From: Piscinibacter defluvii
Lineage (GTDB): Bacteria; Pseudomonadota; Gammaproteobacteria; Burkholderiales; Burkholderiaceae_C
Assembly (NCBI RefSeq): GCF_004011805.1
Contig: NZ_ML137197.1
Location: 186,001 to 250,000 of the forward strand
Length of the DNA: 64,000 bases
Direction: 5' to 3'
Below the pieces are notes generated by a model. The model was not told the origin of the DNA. It was given only the letters and a program-made list of their open reading frames with translations, and made no database searches. A program made the translations under genes and the position numbers. Below, piece after piece: positions 52,673 to 62,003 of the stretch (its first letter is position 1; every line of letters starts with the position of its first letter).

Positions 52673-52748
52673 CTGTGCCGCGACTTGGCACCGCTTGAGA
52701 TTGCCCGTCGGTCACGAGGTCGACCCGATCCCCGCGGTCGAACCCGTC

Positions 52749-55496
52749 TCAATGCGCCTGATCCCAGTTCGGCCCCACGCCCACCTCGGCCAGCAGCGGC
52801 ACCTTCAGTTCGGCCACCGAGGCCATCACGCGCGGCACGGTCTCGCGCGCCCAGGCGATCTCGGCTTCGGGCACCTCGAACACCAGTTCGTCGTGCACCT
52901 GCATCACCATGCGCGTGCCGCGCGCCTCGCGGTCGAGCTGCGCCTGCACGGCGATCATCGCCAGCTTGATCAGGTCGGCCGCGGTGCCCTGCATCGGCGC
53001 GTTGATCGCCTGGCGCTCGGCGGCGCTGCGGCGCGGGCCGTTGCCGCCGTTGATCTCGGGCAGGTAGATGCGCCGCCCGAACAGCGTCTCGACATAACCC
53101 TTGGCCTTGGCCGAGGCACGGGTCTCGTCCATGTAGCGCTTCACGCCCGCGAAGCGCTGGAAGTAGCGCTCGATGTAGGCCGTGGCGGCGCTGCGCTCGA
53201 TGCCCAGGCTGGCGGCCAGCCCGAACGCGCCCATGCCGTAGATCAGTCCGAAGTTGATGGTCTTCGCGTAGCGGCGCTGCTCGCTGCTCACCTGCTCGGG
53301 CGCGATGCCGAACACCTCGCTGGCGGTGGCGCGGTGCACGTCCATGCCCTCCGCGAAGGCGCGCAGCAGGCCCGGGTCCTCGCTGATGTGGGCCATGATG
53401 CGCAGCTCGATCTGCGAGTAGTCGGCCGAGACGATCGCGTGGCCCGGCGGCGCGACGAAGGCCTCGCGCACCCGCCGGCCCTCGGGCGTGCGGATCGGGA
53501 TGTTCTGCAGGTTCGGGTCGTTGCTCGCCAGCCGCCCCGTGACCGCCACCGCCTGCGCATAGTTGGTGTGCACGCGCCCGGTGGCCGGGTTCACCATCTG
53601 CGGCAGCTTGTCGGTGTAGGTGCCCTTGAGCTTGGCGAGGCTGCGGTGCTCGAGCAGCTTGGCCGGCAGCGGGTAGTCGGCCGCGAGTTCGTCGAGCACC
53701 TCCTCGTCGGTGGAGGGAGCGCCGCTGGCGGTCTTCTTCTTGACCGGCAGGCCGAGCTTGCCGAACAGGATCTCGCCGATCTGCTTCGGGCTGCCGAGGT
53801 TGAAGGGCTGGCCGGCCAGCTCGTAGGCCTCGCGCTCGAGCGCGATCATGCGCTCGGCCAGCTCGTGGCTCTGGCGCGCCAGCACGCCGGCGTCGATCAG
53901 CACGCCGTGCCGCTCGATGCGCTGCAGCACCGCGACGCTGGGCATCTCGATCGCCTCGTACACATGGCGCGGACCGGGCTGCTCGAGCAGCTGCGGCCAC
54001 AGCGTCTGGTGCACCTGCAGCGTCATCTCGCTGTCCTCGCAGGAGTACTCCGACGCACGCGCCACCTCCACCTGCGCGAACGGGATCTGGCTGGCGCCCT
54101 TGCCGCACACGTCTTCATAGGACAGGCCGGTGCGGCCGAGGTGGCGTGAGGCCAGGCTCTCGAGGCTGTGCGGCTTGTGCGCCTCGAGCACGTAGCTCTG
54201 CAGCAGCGTGTCGTGCACGTAGCCGCGCACCGTGATGCCGGCGTTGGCCAGCACATGCAGGTCGTACTTGATGTTCTGGCCGAGCTTGGGCCGGCTCGCA
54301 TCCTCCAGCCAGGGCCGCAGGCGCTCCAGCACCTCGTCCAGCGGCAGCTGCTCGGGCGCGCCGGCGTAGCTGTGGCGCAGCGGGATGTAGGCCGCCTCGT
54401 AGGGCTGCACCGCGAGCGACAGGCCGACGATCTGCGCGCGCATCGGGTCGAGCGAATCGGTCTCGGTGTCGATCGCGGTCAGCTCGGCCTGCGCGATGCG
54501 CTCGATCCAGGCCTGCAGCGCCTCGCGCGTCAGCACCGTCTCGTAGCGCTTCTCGCGCGCCGGCGCGGCAGCGCGCGGCGGCGGGTCGTCGCCGCGCGCA
54601 GCGGGGTCGGCGGCGGCCGGCGCGGCATCGGCCTCGAGCTCCTTCTTCCAGGTCTTGAAGCCGAAGCGGTTGTAGAACTCGAGCAGCCCGGCGCGGTCCA
54701 CCGGCCGCAGCGCCAGGGCGTCGAGCGAGGGAAAGCCGTCGACATGCCCGACCAGGTCGCAGTCGCGCTTGACCGTCACGAGCCGGCGGCCCATCGGCAG
54801 CCAGTCGAGCGCCTTGCGCAGGTTCTCGCCGGCCACGCCCTTGATGCTGCCGGCCGCGGCGATCACGCCGTCCAGCGAGCCGTGCTCGGCGATCCACTTG
54901 GCGGCCGTCTTGGGCCCGACCTTCTCGACGCCGGGCACGTTGTCGACCGTGTCGCCCATCAGCGTCAGGTAGTCGACGATGCGCTCGGGCGGCACGCCGA
55001 ACTTGGCCAGCACCGCGGCACGGTCGAGCCGCTCGTTGCTCATCGTGTTGATGAGCGTGACGCGTTCGTCGACCAGCTGGGCCAGGTCCTTGTCGCCGGT
55101 GGAGATGACCACCTCGTGCCCGCCGGCCGCGCCCAGGCGCGCCAGCGTGCCGATCACGTCGTCGGCCTCGATGCCGGGCACCACGAGCACCGGCCAGCCG
55201 AGCAGCTTCACCACCTCGTGGATGGGCTCGATCTGCCTGACGAGATCTTCCGGCATCGGCGCGCGCTGCGCCTTGTACTCCGGGTACCACTCGTTGCGGA
55301 AGGTGTCGCCCTTGGCATCGAACACGCAGGCCGCGTGTTCGGGCTGCACGTCCTGCAGCGCGCGCTTGAGCATCGCGACCATGCCGTGCAGCGCGCCGGT
55401 CGGGAAGCCGTCCGGGCTGCGCAGGTCCGGCAGGGCGTGGTAGGCGCGATACAGGTAGCTCGAGCCGTCCACCAGCAGCAGGGTCTTGGTCGTCAT
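52749..55496 (-). CDS. polA: DNA polymerase I
   Basis: 915 residues, full length. The 5' nuclease (about 1-290) has LLLVDGSSYLYRAYHAL, DAKGDTFRNEWYPEYKA and GVPGIEADDVIG-type motifs. The 3'-5' exonuclease (about 330-520) is complete in ExoI: AIDTETDSLDP. The polymerase (about 540-915) has DYSQIELRIMAHIS, the O-helix in RRYAKTINFGLIYGMG, and HDELVFEVPE. It fills gaps and removes RNA primers. A flexible Ala/Pro linker (near 295-320) joins the first two domains. CACAAT on the minus strand ends 6 bases before the ATG. Confidence 0.98.
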   Translation of the reverse strand: MTTKTLLLVDGSSYLYRAYHALPDLRSPDGFPTGALHGMVAMLKRALQDVQPEHAACVFDAKGDTFRNEWYPEYKAQRAPMPEDLVRQIEPIHEVVKLLGWPVLVVPGIEADDVIGTLARLGAAGGHEVVISTGDKDLAQLVDERVTLINTMSNERLDRAAVLAKFGVPPERIVDYLTLMGDTVDNVPGVEKVGPKTAAKWIAEHGSLDGVIAAAGSIKGVAGENLRKALDWLPMGRRLVTVKRDCDLVGHVDGFPSLDALALRPVDRAGLLEFYNRFGFKTWKKELEADAAPAAADPAARGDDPPPRAAAPAREKRYETVLTREALQAWIERIAQAELTAIDTETDSLDPMRAQIVGLSLAVQPYEAAYIPLRHSYAGAPEQLPLDEVLERLRPWLEDASRPKLGQNIKYDLHVLANAGITVRGYVHDTLLQSYVLEAHKPHSLESLASRHLGRTGLSYEDVCGKGASQIPFAQVEVARASEYSCEDSEMTLQVHQTLWPQLLEQPGPRHVYEAIEMPSVAVLQRIERHGVLIDAGVLARQSHELAERMIALEREAYELAGQPFNLGSPKQIGEILFGKLGLPVKKKTASGAPSTDEEVLDELAADYPLPAKLLEHRSLAKLKGTYTDKLPQMVNPATGRVHTNYAQAVAVTGRLASNDPNLQNIPIRTPEGRRVREAFVAPPGHAIVSADYSQIELRIMAHISEDPGLLRAFAEGMDVHRATASEVFGIAPEQVSSEQRRYAKTINFGLIYGMGAFGLAASLGIERSAATAYIERYFQRFAGVKRYMDETRASAKAKGYVETLFGRRIYLPEINGGNGPRRSAAERQAINAPMQGTAADLIKLAMIAVQAQLDREARGTRMVMQVHDELVFEVPEAEIAWARETVPRVMASVAELKVPLLAEVGVGPNWDQAH

Positions 55497-55502
55497 GCGG
55501 GG

Positions 55503-55530
55503 ATTGTGGCGCAGCGCCGCGGCCTAGAAT
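55503..55530. promoter_or_regulatory. Divergent leaderless-type promoter, polA and DUF2782
   Basis: Two -10-like hexamers face away: minus-strand CACAAT at 55508-55503, 6 bases before the polA ATG, and plus-strand TAGAAT at 55525-55530, 6 bases before the DUF2782 ATG. Transcription would start at or next to the start codons. No ribosome site is seen before either gene. Confidence 0.55.
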
Positions 55531-55536
55531 GGCCGC

Positions 55537-55839
55537 ATGAAGCCGCTCGCCGCCACCGTCCTCGCCCTCGCTGCCACCGGCGCGCTGGCCCAGGAGGCCG
55601 TCCCGGCAGCCCCCGCGTCCGAGCCCCGGGTCGAGCGCCTGGTGCACGAGGACGAAGGCAGCCGCATCGAGGAGCTGCGCGTGCGCGGCGCGGTGCAGCG
55701 CATCGTCGTCACGCCCAAGGTCGGCCCGAAGAAGGGCTACGAGATCATCACCGGCGACGGCTCGCGCGATCTCGGCGAAGGCGCCAACACCTCGCGCGGG
55801 GCGGCCGGCAAGCGGGTCTGGCACGTGCTGTCGTTCTGA
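55537..55839 (+). CDS. DUF2782 periplasmic protein
   Basis: 100 residues. A signal peptide ends near residue 19 (ALAATGALA-QEAVP). The mature part has the DUF2782 pattern: RVERLVHEDEGSRIEELRVRG followed by RIVVTPK and YEIITGDGSRD. Function is unknown. It lies in the standard betaproteobacterial place between polA and thrB; the thrB ATG follows its TGA directly, so it and thrB are probably co-expressed. Confidence 0.9.
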   Translation: MKPLAATVLALAATGALAQEAVPAAPASEPRVERLVHEDEGSRIEELRVRGAVQRIVVTPKVGPKKGYEIITGDGSRDLGEGANTSRGAAGKRVWHVLSF

Positions 55840-56811
55840 ATGGCGGTCTATACCGAGGTCTCGTTCGACGAGGCTGCCGCGCTGGTCGAGCGCCTGTCCA
55901 TCGGCGAGCTGACGGCCCTGCAGCCGATCCGCGGCGGCATCGAGAACACCAACTACTTCGCCGACACCACGCACGGCCGCTACGTGCTGACGCTGTTCGA
56001 GCGCCTGACGCACGCGCAGCTGCCGTTCTACCTGCGCCTGATGCAGCACCTGGCGCGGCGCGGCCTGCGCGTGCCGGGGCCGCAGGCGGATGCGGCCGGC
56101 GAGATCCTGCACACGCTCAAGGGCAAGCCGGCGGCGGTGGTCGAGCGGCTGCGCGGCCGGCATGACCTGGCCCCCGACGCGGCCCACTGCGCGCTGGTGG
56201 GGCAGGCGCTGGCGCACATGCACCTGGCCGCGGCCGATTTCCCGCTGGTGCAGCCCAACCTGCGCGGCCTGGCCTGGTGGGAGGAGACCGTGCCGGTGGT
56301 GCGTCCCTTCGTCGGCCCCGAGCAGGCCGCGCTGCTGGACGACGAGCTTGCGTTCCAGCGCCAGTTCGCCGCCACGCCGGCCTGCCGCAGCCTGCCCGCC
56401 GGGCCCATCCATGCCGACCTGTTCCGCGACAACGTGATGTTCGACGACGGCCCCGCCGGCATCGAGCTGACCGGCCTCATGGACTTCTACTTCGCCGGCG
56501 TCGACACGCTGCTGTTCGACATCGGCGTGTGCCTGAACGACTGGTGCATCGACCTCGCCTCGGGCCGGCTCGACGAGACACGCGCCCTGGCCTTCGTGGC
56601 CGCCTACGACGGCGTGCGTGCGCTCGGCGGCGGCGAGCTGCGCGCGCTGCCGGCGCTGATGCGCGCGGCGGCGCTGCGCTTCTGGGTCTCGCGCCTGTGG
56701 GACCTGCACCTGCCGCGCGACGCCGAGCTGCTGGTGCCGCACGACCCGGGCCATTTCGAGCGCGTGCTGCGGGCGCGCCGCGAGGCTCCCTGGCACTACG
56801 TGCGCGCATGA
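55840..56811 (+). CDS. thrB: Homoserine kinase, ThrB type II
   Basis: 323 residues. The fold is that of aminoglycoside phosphotransferases: a glycine-rich start [13 protein letters not shown] near residue 30, the catalytic loop [15 protein letters not shown] near 192, and the metal-binding aspartate in [11 protein letters not shown] near 218. This ThrB II family phosphorylates L-homoserine in threonine synthesis and is normal in betaproteobacteria. The ATG abuts the DUF2782 stop, and its own stop overlaps the following gene (ATGA). Confidence 0.95.
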   Translation: MAVYTEVSFDEAAALVERLSIGELTALQPIRGGIENTNYFADTTHGRYVLTLFERLTHAQLPFYLRLMQHLARRGLRVPGPQADAAGEILHTLKGKPAAVVERLRGRHDLAPDAAHCALVGQALAHMHLAAADFPLVQPNLRGLAWWEETVPVVRPFVGPEQAALLDDELAFQRQFAATPACRSLPAGPIHADLFRDNVMFDDGPAGIELTGLMDFYFAGVDTLLFDIGVCLNDWCIDLASGRLDETRALAFVAAYDGVRALGGGELRALPALMRAAALRFWVSRLWDLHLPRDAELLVPHDPGHFERVLRARREAPWHYVRA

Positions 56812-57617
56812 AGCTGCTGCGTGTGAATGCCCTCGAAGGCGCGGCCTGGGTGCGGCGCGGCTTCCAGGTGTTCCTGCGCCATCCGCTGCCCTTCTCCGCG
56901 GTGTTCGGCGTGTTCCTGTTCCTGGTGTTCGCGCTCACGCTGGTGCCGCTGGTCGGCGCGCTGGTGCTGCTGGCCCTGCTGCCGCTGGGCTCGCTGGGCT
57001 TCATGATCGCCACGCGCGAGGCGCTGCAGGGGCGCATGCCGGCACCGCGGGTGTTCATCGAGCCGCTGCGCGGCCCGCGCGAGCGGCGCCTCGCGCTGCT
57101 GCGCCTGGGCCTGGTCTACGCGGCCTCGAGCATCGGGATCATCTGGCTCAGCGACGCCGCCGACGGCGGCGCGCTGGAGCGCCTGATGCAGACCCTGTCG
57201 GACAGCAATGCCGCGGCCGACGACCTGCGCCAGGCGCTGGCCGACCCGCGGCTCGAGCTCGGCGTGCTGCTGCGCTTCGGCCTCGCCACGCTGCTGGCCA
57301 TTCCCTACTGGCACGCGCCGGCGCTGGTGCACTGGGCCGGCCAGGGCGTGGCGCAGTCGCTGTTCTCGAGCTGGGTCGCCTGCTGGCGCAACAAGGGCGC
57401 GTTCAGCGTGTTCGCGCTCGTGTGGGGCGCCATCGTGCTGGGCTTCGCGCTGCTGGCCAACGTGGTGGCTGCGCTGCTGGGCATGCCGCAGTTGCTCGCC
57501 TTCGCCGCGGTGCCGGTCACGCTGCTGCTGACCACCGTGTTCTACGTGTCGATCTGGTTCAGCTTCGCCGGCTGCTTCGGGCCGGACGATGCCCCACCCC
57601 CGCAGGAGACCCCATGA
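56808..57617 (+). CDS. BPSS1780-family membrane protein
   Basis: 269 residues from the ATG overlapping the thrB stop. It begins [29 protein letters not shown] and has about six hydrophobic segments, the pattern of the conserved BPSS1780 family found in Burkholderiales next to thrB. The sequence ends in polar [10 protein letters not shown]. Function is unknown; location should be the inner membrane. Its stop overlaps the SDR start as ATGA. Confidence 0.88.
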   Translation: MKLLRVNALEGAAWVRRGFQVFLRHPLPFSAVFGVFLFLVFALTLVPLVGALVLLALLPLGSLGFMIATREALQGRMPAPRVFIEPLRGPRERRLALLRLGLVYAASSIGIIWLSDAADGGALERLMQTLSDSNAAADDLRQALADPRLELGVLLRFGLATLLAIPYWHAPALVHWAGQGVAQSLFSSWVACWRNKGAFSVFALVWGAIVLGFALLANVVAALLGMPQLLAFAAVPVTLLLTTVFYVSIWFSFAGCFGPDDAPPPQETP

Positions 57618-58372
57618 GTACCCCCCTCCGTGTCGCCCTCGTCACCGGCGCCGGCAGCGGCATCGGCCGCGCCTGCGCCCTCGCCCTGCATGCCGAGGGC
57701 TGGCACGTGGCGCTGGCGGGCCGGCGCGCCGAGGCGCTGCAGCAGACCATCGACGCCGCGCCCTCCGGCCGCGAACGGCTGCTGGCGGTGCCCAGCGACG
57801 TCGGCGACCCGGCCTCGGTGAAGGCGCTGTTCGCTGCCGTCGCGCAGCGCTTCGGCCGGCTCGACCTGCTGTTCAACAACGCCGGCATGGGCGCGCCCGC
57901 GGTGCCGATCGAGGCGCTGAGCTTCGAGCAGTGGCAGGCGGTGGTGAGCGTCAACCTGACCGGGCCCTTCCTGTGCACGCAGGAAGCCTTCCGCATGATG
58001 AAGGCGCAGTCGCCGCAGGGCGGTCGCATCGTCAACAACGGCTCGATCTCGGCCTATGCGCCGCGCCCGCTGTCCGCCCCCTACACCTCGACCAAACATG
58101 CGATCACCGGCCTGACGCGCAGCACCGCGCTGGACGGCCGGCCCTACCGCATCGCCTGCGGCCAGCTCGACATCGGCAATGCCGCCACCGAGATGACCGA
58201 ACGCATGACACGCGGCGTGCTGCAGGCCCACGGCGAGACGAAGGTCGAGCCGCGCATGGACGTGAAGCACGTGGCCGATGCGCTGGTGCACATGGCCAGC
58301 CTGCCGCTCGAGGCCAACGTGCTGTTCATGACGGTGATGGCCACCGACATGCCGTTCGTCGGGCGCGGGTGA
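57614..58372 (+). CDS. Short-chain dehydrogenase/reductase
   Basis: 252 residues. It has the SDR motifs: cofactor loop [11 protein letters not shown] near residue 10, NNAG near 92, the catalytic tyrosine and lysine in YTSTKHA near 158, with serine in NGSISAY. The cofactor is likely NADP(H) because AGRRAEAL follows the second strand. Substrate unknown. It is the last gene of the DUF2782-thrB-BPSS1780-SDR unit; the last three overlap by 4 bases each. Confidence 0.93.
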   Translation: MSTPLRVALVTGAGSGIGRACALALHAEGWHVALAGRRAEALQQTIDAAPSGRERLLAVPSDVGDPASVKALFAAVAQRFGRLDLLFNNAGMGAPAVPIEALSFEQWQAVVSVNLTGPFLCTQEAFRMMKAQSPQGGRIVNNGSISAYAPRPLSAPYTSTKHAITGLTRSTALDGRPYRIACGQLDIGNAATEMTERMTRGVLQAHGETKVEPRMDVKHVADALVHMASLPLEANVLFMTVMATDMPFVGRG

Positions 58373-58381
58373 GCGCCGGGC

Positions 58382-58657
58382 TCAGTGCATCTCGTCGCGC
58401 GGCGGCTTCTTGAAGGATTTCGGCCGGTAGACGTTGCCCTCGCGCTCGACCTCCTCGCCGCGCGCTCGGCGGATCGCCTCGTCGGCCACGCGCCGCGCCT
58501 GCTCGCGGTCCGCGCGCCAGTGCCGCAGGCGGCGCGCGCGCGCGGACAGCGAGGCGAACCAGTCGTCCAGGCGCCGGCGCCGCTGCGTGCCGAGCACCAT
58601 GCGCAGCGCCAGCACCAGGCACACCGCCAACAGCAACCCGGCCAGGACTTTGTCCAT
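58382..58657 (-). CDS. Small single-helix membrane protein
   Basis: 91 residues: an N-terminal membrane helix (MDKVLAGLLLAVCLVLALRMVLG), then a strongly basic, arginine-rich coiled-coil-like stretch (about 25-68) and the end GNVYRPKSFKKPPRDEMH. No family is recognised. It is convergent with the SDR gene (9 bases apart) and divergent from dodecin. Confidence 0.7.
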   Translation of the reverse strand: MDKVLAGLLLAVCLVLALRMVLGTQRRRRLDDWFASLSARARRLRHWRADREQARRVADEAIRRARGEEVEREGNVYRPKSFKKPPRDEMH

Positions 58658-58740
58658 CACGACCGGGATTGTCGCGCGCTTCGCGTTCCGCGCCGCGCGG
58701 TGTAGGCTGGCCGTCCACGCACAACCGCACGGAGACCGCG

Positions 58741-58950
58741 ATGGCAGCACACACCTACAAGCTGGTCGAACTGGTCGGCAGCTCGCCCGCCGGCACCGAC
58801 GATGCGATCCGCAACGCGCTGGCCAGCGCCGCCAAGACGATCCGGCACATCGACTGGTTCGAGGTGGTCGAGACCCGCGGCCACGTGGTGGAGGGCAAGG
58901 TGGCGCATTTCCAGGTGACGCTGAAGGTCGGCTTCCGCATCGAGGCCTGA
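58741..58950 (+). CDS. Dodecin, flavin-binding
   Basis: 69 residues, normal dodecin size. The sequence VYKLVELVGSS-like MAAHTYKLVELVGSSPAGTD, then AIRNALASAAKTIRHIDWFEVVETRG and FQVTLKVGFRIE, match the family; the tryptophan in HIDWFE stacks on the flavin. It forms a dodecamer that stores FMN or FAD and limits its light damage. GGAG lies about 7 bases before the ATG, and TAGGCT upstream (near 58702) is a likely -10. Confidence 0.95.
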   Translation: MAAHTYKLVELVGSSPAGTDDAIRNALASAAKTIRHIDWFEVVETRGHVVEGKVAHFQVTLKVGFRIEA

Positions 58951-59010
58951 GCGCCGCGCATGGCTCCTTCGGCGCATGTGCGAAGGTGCCGCCCTGCCTA
59001 GCATGGCGGC

Positions 59011-59589
59011 ATGAAGAAGACGCTCCTGCCACTGTTGCTCGCCCTGCTCTGCGCCTGCGGGGACGCGCCCTCGGGGTCGATCGCGAACGCCCCGGTGGCG
59101 GCCGCGCCGCAGGCGCCGGCCGAGGCCATCGCGACCGCCCCGCCCGCCTCGGCGCCCGAGGGCTGGTTCCGCGCCCGGCTCGCCGCCGCCTCGGGCGGTG
59201 ACATCGAGTTCCTGGTCGACGGCCAGGTGCGCCTCGAGCCGGACCCGGCCGCGCCGGCCACCCGCTGGCGCCTGGTGGGCCGGCAGGTGCTGTCGGTCGT
59301 CTGGCTGCGCTGCACGCCCACCGCCAGCCCGGCCGAGCAGCCGCTGGCCGACGCCTGGCTGGAGATCGACCGCAGCAGCAGCCCGCCGCGCTACACGCTG
59401 CGCGCCGGCCAGCCCTGGGATGCCACGGTCAGCGGCGGCTGCCCCGGCCTGCCCGGCACGGCCAGCGTGCCGATGCGCGTGCCGGGCCGGCTCGAGGTCT
59501 CCGGCACCCTGACCGCCGACGGCCGCGCCGCCGGCGAGCGGCGCGACGGCGATCTGGTCTGGTCCTGGTCGCTGCCGGCCCGGCCCTGA
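59011..59589 (+). CDS. Hypothetical lipoprotein
   Basis: 192 residues. The signal peptide MKKTLLPLLLALLCACGD ends in lipobox LCAC, with the lipid cysteine near residue 16. After an alanine/proline-rich spacer (about 20-50) a small domain follows with RWRLVGRQVLSVVWLRC and WDATVSGGCPGLPG; two cysteines could pair. No family is recognised. It is convergent with phoX, stops 8 bases apart. Confidence 0.75.
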   Translation: MKKTLLPLLLALLCACGDAPSGSIANAPVAAAPQAPAEAIATAPPASAPEGWFRARLAAASGGDIEFLVDGQVRLEPDPAAPATRWRLVGRQVLSVVWLRCTPTASPAEQPLADAWLEIDRSSSPPRYTLRAGQPWDATVSGGCPGLPGTASVPMRVPGRLEVSGTLTADGRAAGERRDGDLVWSWSLPARP

Positions 59590-59596
59590 CGCCGCC

Positions 59597-61870
59597 TCAG
59601 GTGCCGATGCGCCCGCCGTCGTCCTTGGTGATGACGATGGTCGCGGAACGCGGCCGCGCCGTCGCCCCGCCCGCGCCGTAGCCGGCATTGCCCGGCCAGT
59701 GGCTCAGGTACTTCGACGGATCGCCCACGTCGGCCGAGCGGATGGTCTCGCCCGGGTGCTGGATGTTGACGAACAGCGCGCGGCCGTCCGGCGTCTCGGC
59801 GAGACCGGTGATCTCGCAGTCCTTCGGCCCGACCAGGAAGCGCTTGAGCGTGCCCGCATCGGGCTTCTTCCCGACGTAGGTGTCCACGTCCAGCGTCGTG
59901 CCGTCGCTCTTCGTGTAGCTCAGGCGCACGGCCTGCCCGTCGCCGACACGCCCCGGGATGCCGGCCAGCATCATGCAGTTGGTGCGGTCGGTGTAGGCGC
60001 CGTCGTCGGTCTGGATCCAGGCCAGGCCGGTGCTCGGGCTGAACCACAGGCCGTCCGGGCTGGAGAAGTCCTGGTCGTCGGTCAGCGACGACAGGTTGAT
60101 CGTCGCCGGGTCGGCATCGGCCTGCGCGCCGAACAGGTAGACGTCCCACCGGAACGAGACCGCGTCGCCGCGCCCGTCGGTCTCGGCCATGCGGATGATG
60201 TGGCCGTTGACGTTGCCCGGCGAGCCGGCCGGGCCGCCGGCGAACGAGTCGCTGTAGGAGCGCGGGTTGGCCGCGTCCACCACGGCCTGCGAGCTGCTCG
60301 AGGGCTGCACCTTGCGGTTGCTGTTGTTGGTCAGCGTGTAGTAGATCTCGCCGGTGCGCGGGTGCACGGCGCACCACTCGGGGCGGTCCATCTTCGTCGC
60401 GCCCACCGCGTCGGCGGCCAGGCGCGCGTTGACCAGCACGTCGGCCTGGTCGGCGAAGGCGTAGCCCGCGTAGCCGGCGATCGCCGGGTTCGCGATGTCG
60501 AGCTCGATCCAGTCGCCGCTGCCGTCGGCGTTGAAGCGCGCGACGTAGAGCTTGCCGTGGTCGAGGTACTTGTCGCCCACCGCGATGCTGTCGCGCCGCC
60601 AGGCGTCGCGCTCGCGCCAGCTGGCGGCGGAGACGAACTTGTAGATGTACTCGCCGCGCGAGTCGTCGCCCATGTACACCGCCAGCGGCCGCCCCTCCTT
60701 CACGAGGCCGAAGGCCGCGCTCTCGTGCGCGAAGCGGCCCAGCGCGGTGCGCTTCTTCAGCGCGGCACGCTGGTCGTAGGGGTCGACCTCGACGATCCAG
60801 CCGAAGCCGTTCAGCTCGTTGCGGTAGTCCTGCGCGGCGCTGGCGCCCTTGACCGAGAGGTCCCAGCGCGCATAGGGCTCGCCCGCGCCGCCGCTCTCCC
60901 AGCCGTGGCGGCTCGCCGCGCCCTGGGAGCGGCCGTAGCGGTTCAGCGAGGCCACGCTCTTCGCGTCACCGGCGGCCGTGCGCGCCGCGTTGTCGGCCGC
61001 GCCACGCGTGAAGTAGCCGGCCCAGTTCTCCTCGCCGCTCAGGTAGGTGCCCCAGGGCGTCTCGCCGTTGCCGCAGTTGTTCAGCGTGCCGCGCGTGGCC
61101 GTGCCGTCGGGCGACCAGGCCGTGACCATCAGCGCGTTCCCCCGCGCCGGACCGGCGATCTCGAACGGCGTCAGCGGCGTGATGCGGCGGTTGTGCCGCG
61201 AGCCCGGCACCACCTCGAAGCGGCGCCGTTTCGCGCGCACCTCGACGATCGAGATGCCGTGCAGCGGCACCTCCTTGTCGATCTCCGCGGCCGGCCGCGG
61301 CAGGGTGTTGGTGCCGCCGTTCACGTGCACGAAGGCCGAGGCGAGTTCGCCGCCGCCCTGGCTGGTGGCCTCGTGGTTGATGGCGAGCAGGCCGCGCGCG
61401 GCGCCGAGGCGGTCGCGCAGGCGGCCGGCGGGGTCGAGCCCGAAGTAGGCCATGCCGTCGTGGTGGTCGCCGGCGCGGCGCTCCATCGCCGCGTCGCTGC
61501 CGTCGTTGCGGTAGGCCGGCGTGGTGGCGTCGAGCGGGTCGCCGAGCGCGAACAGCACCGTCGCGGTGTAGCCCTCGGGCACCGTCACCAGGTCCTCGAC
61601 GCTCTTGGGCACGGCCGGGAAGCTGAGCAGCTTCTCGCCGCGGCCGGGGCCGATGTGCTGGGCCTGCTTGTCCACGCCTGCCGGCGTGGCCGACTCGGCC
61701 GCCACCGCCTCGCCGCCGCCGCAGCCGGCCAGCGGCAGGCAGCCGAGCATGGCCCCGGCCACGCCGCCGACGCCGCCGCGCAGCAGGCCGCGCCGGCTCA
61801 GGCGTGCGTCCAGCACCTCGTTGAAGCGGGGGTTGGCCGAGCTGTTCAGGTCGATGTCGTCGTCGTGCAT
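59597..61870 (-). CDS. phoX: PhoX-family alkaline phosphatase, Tat-exported
   Basis: 757 residues from the ATG at 61870. A Tat signal (LSRRGLLRGGVGGVAGAML) is at about 24-43. The large propeller has the PhoX (DUF839) stretches: LAINHEATSQGG, NCGNGETPWGTYLSGEENW with the iron-binding cysteine near 260, GYAFADQADVLVNARLAADAVGATKMDRPEW, and SPDGLWFSPSTG. PhoX is a calcium- and iron-dependent alkaline phosphatase that frees phosphate from organic esters in the periplasm. No Pho box was recognised upstream. It is divergent from the ParA-like gene. Confidence 0.92.
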   Translation of the reverse strand: MHDDDIDLNSSANPRFNEVLDARLSRRGLLRGGVGGVAGAMLGCLPLAGCGGGEAVAAESATPAGVDKQAQHIGPGRGEKLLSFPAVPKSVEDLVTVPEGYTATVLFALGDPLDATTPAYRNDGSDAAMERRAGDHHDGMAYFGLDPAGRLRDRLGAARGLLAINHEATSQGGGELASAFVHVNGGTNTLPRPAAEIDKEVPLHGISIVEVRAKRRRFEVVPGSRHNRRITPLTPFEIAGPARGNALMVTAWSPDGTATRGTLNNCGNGETPWGTYLSGEENWAGYFTRGAADNAARTAAGDAKSVASLNRYGRSQGAASRHGWESGGAGEPYARWDLSVKGASAAQDYRNELNGFGWIVEVDPYDQRAALKKRTALGRFAHESAAFGLVKEGRPLAVYMGDDSRGEYIYKFVSAASWRERDAWRRDSIAVGDKYLDHGKLYVARFNADGSGDWIELDIANPAIAGYAGYAFADQADVLVNARLAADAVGATKMDRPEWCAVHPRTGEIYYTLTNNSNRKVQPSSSSQAVVDAANPRSYSDSFAGGPAGSPGNVNGHIIRMAETDGRGDAVSFRWDVYLFGAQADADPATINLSSLTDDQDFSSPDGLWFSPSTGLAWIQTDDGAYTDRTNCMMLAGIPGRVGDGQAVRLSYTKSDGTTLDVDTYVGKKPDAGTLKRFLVGPKDCEITGLAETPDGRALFVNIQHPGETIRSADVGDPSKYLSHWPGNAGYGAGGATARPRSATIVITKDDGGRIGT

Positions 61871-62003
61871 GCGGAATTCCCGTCGGAAGCGTGGTGTGAC
61901 GCCGCGCAGTCTCGCGAGACCGCATGACAGGCGCGTGACCGCGGCGTGACGGCGACCGTCATCGATGCGTGCACAATCCGGCGCTCGACAAGGAGGCAGC
62001 GCG

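Noticed and set aside
52695-54149. 484-codon frame antisense to polA
   Set aside because: Opposite strand of a certain gene; no start signals.
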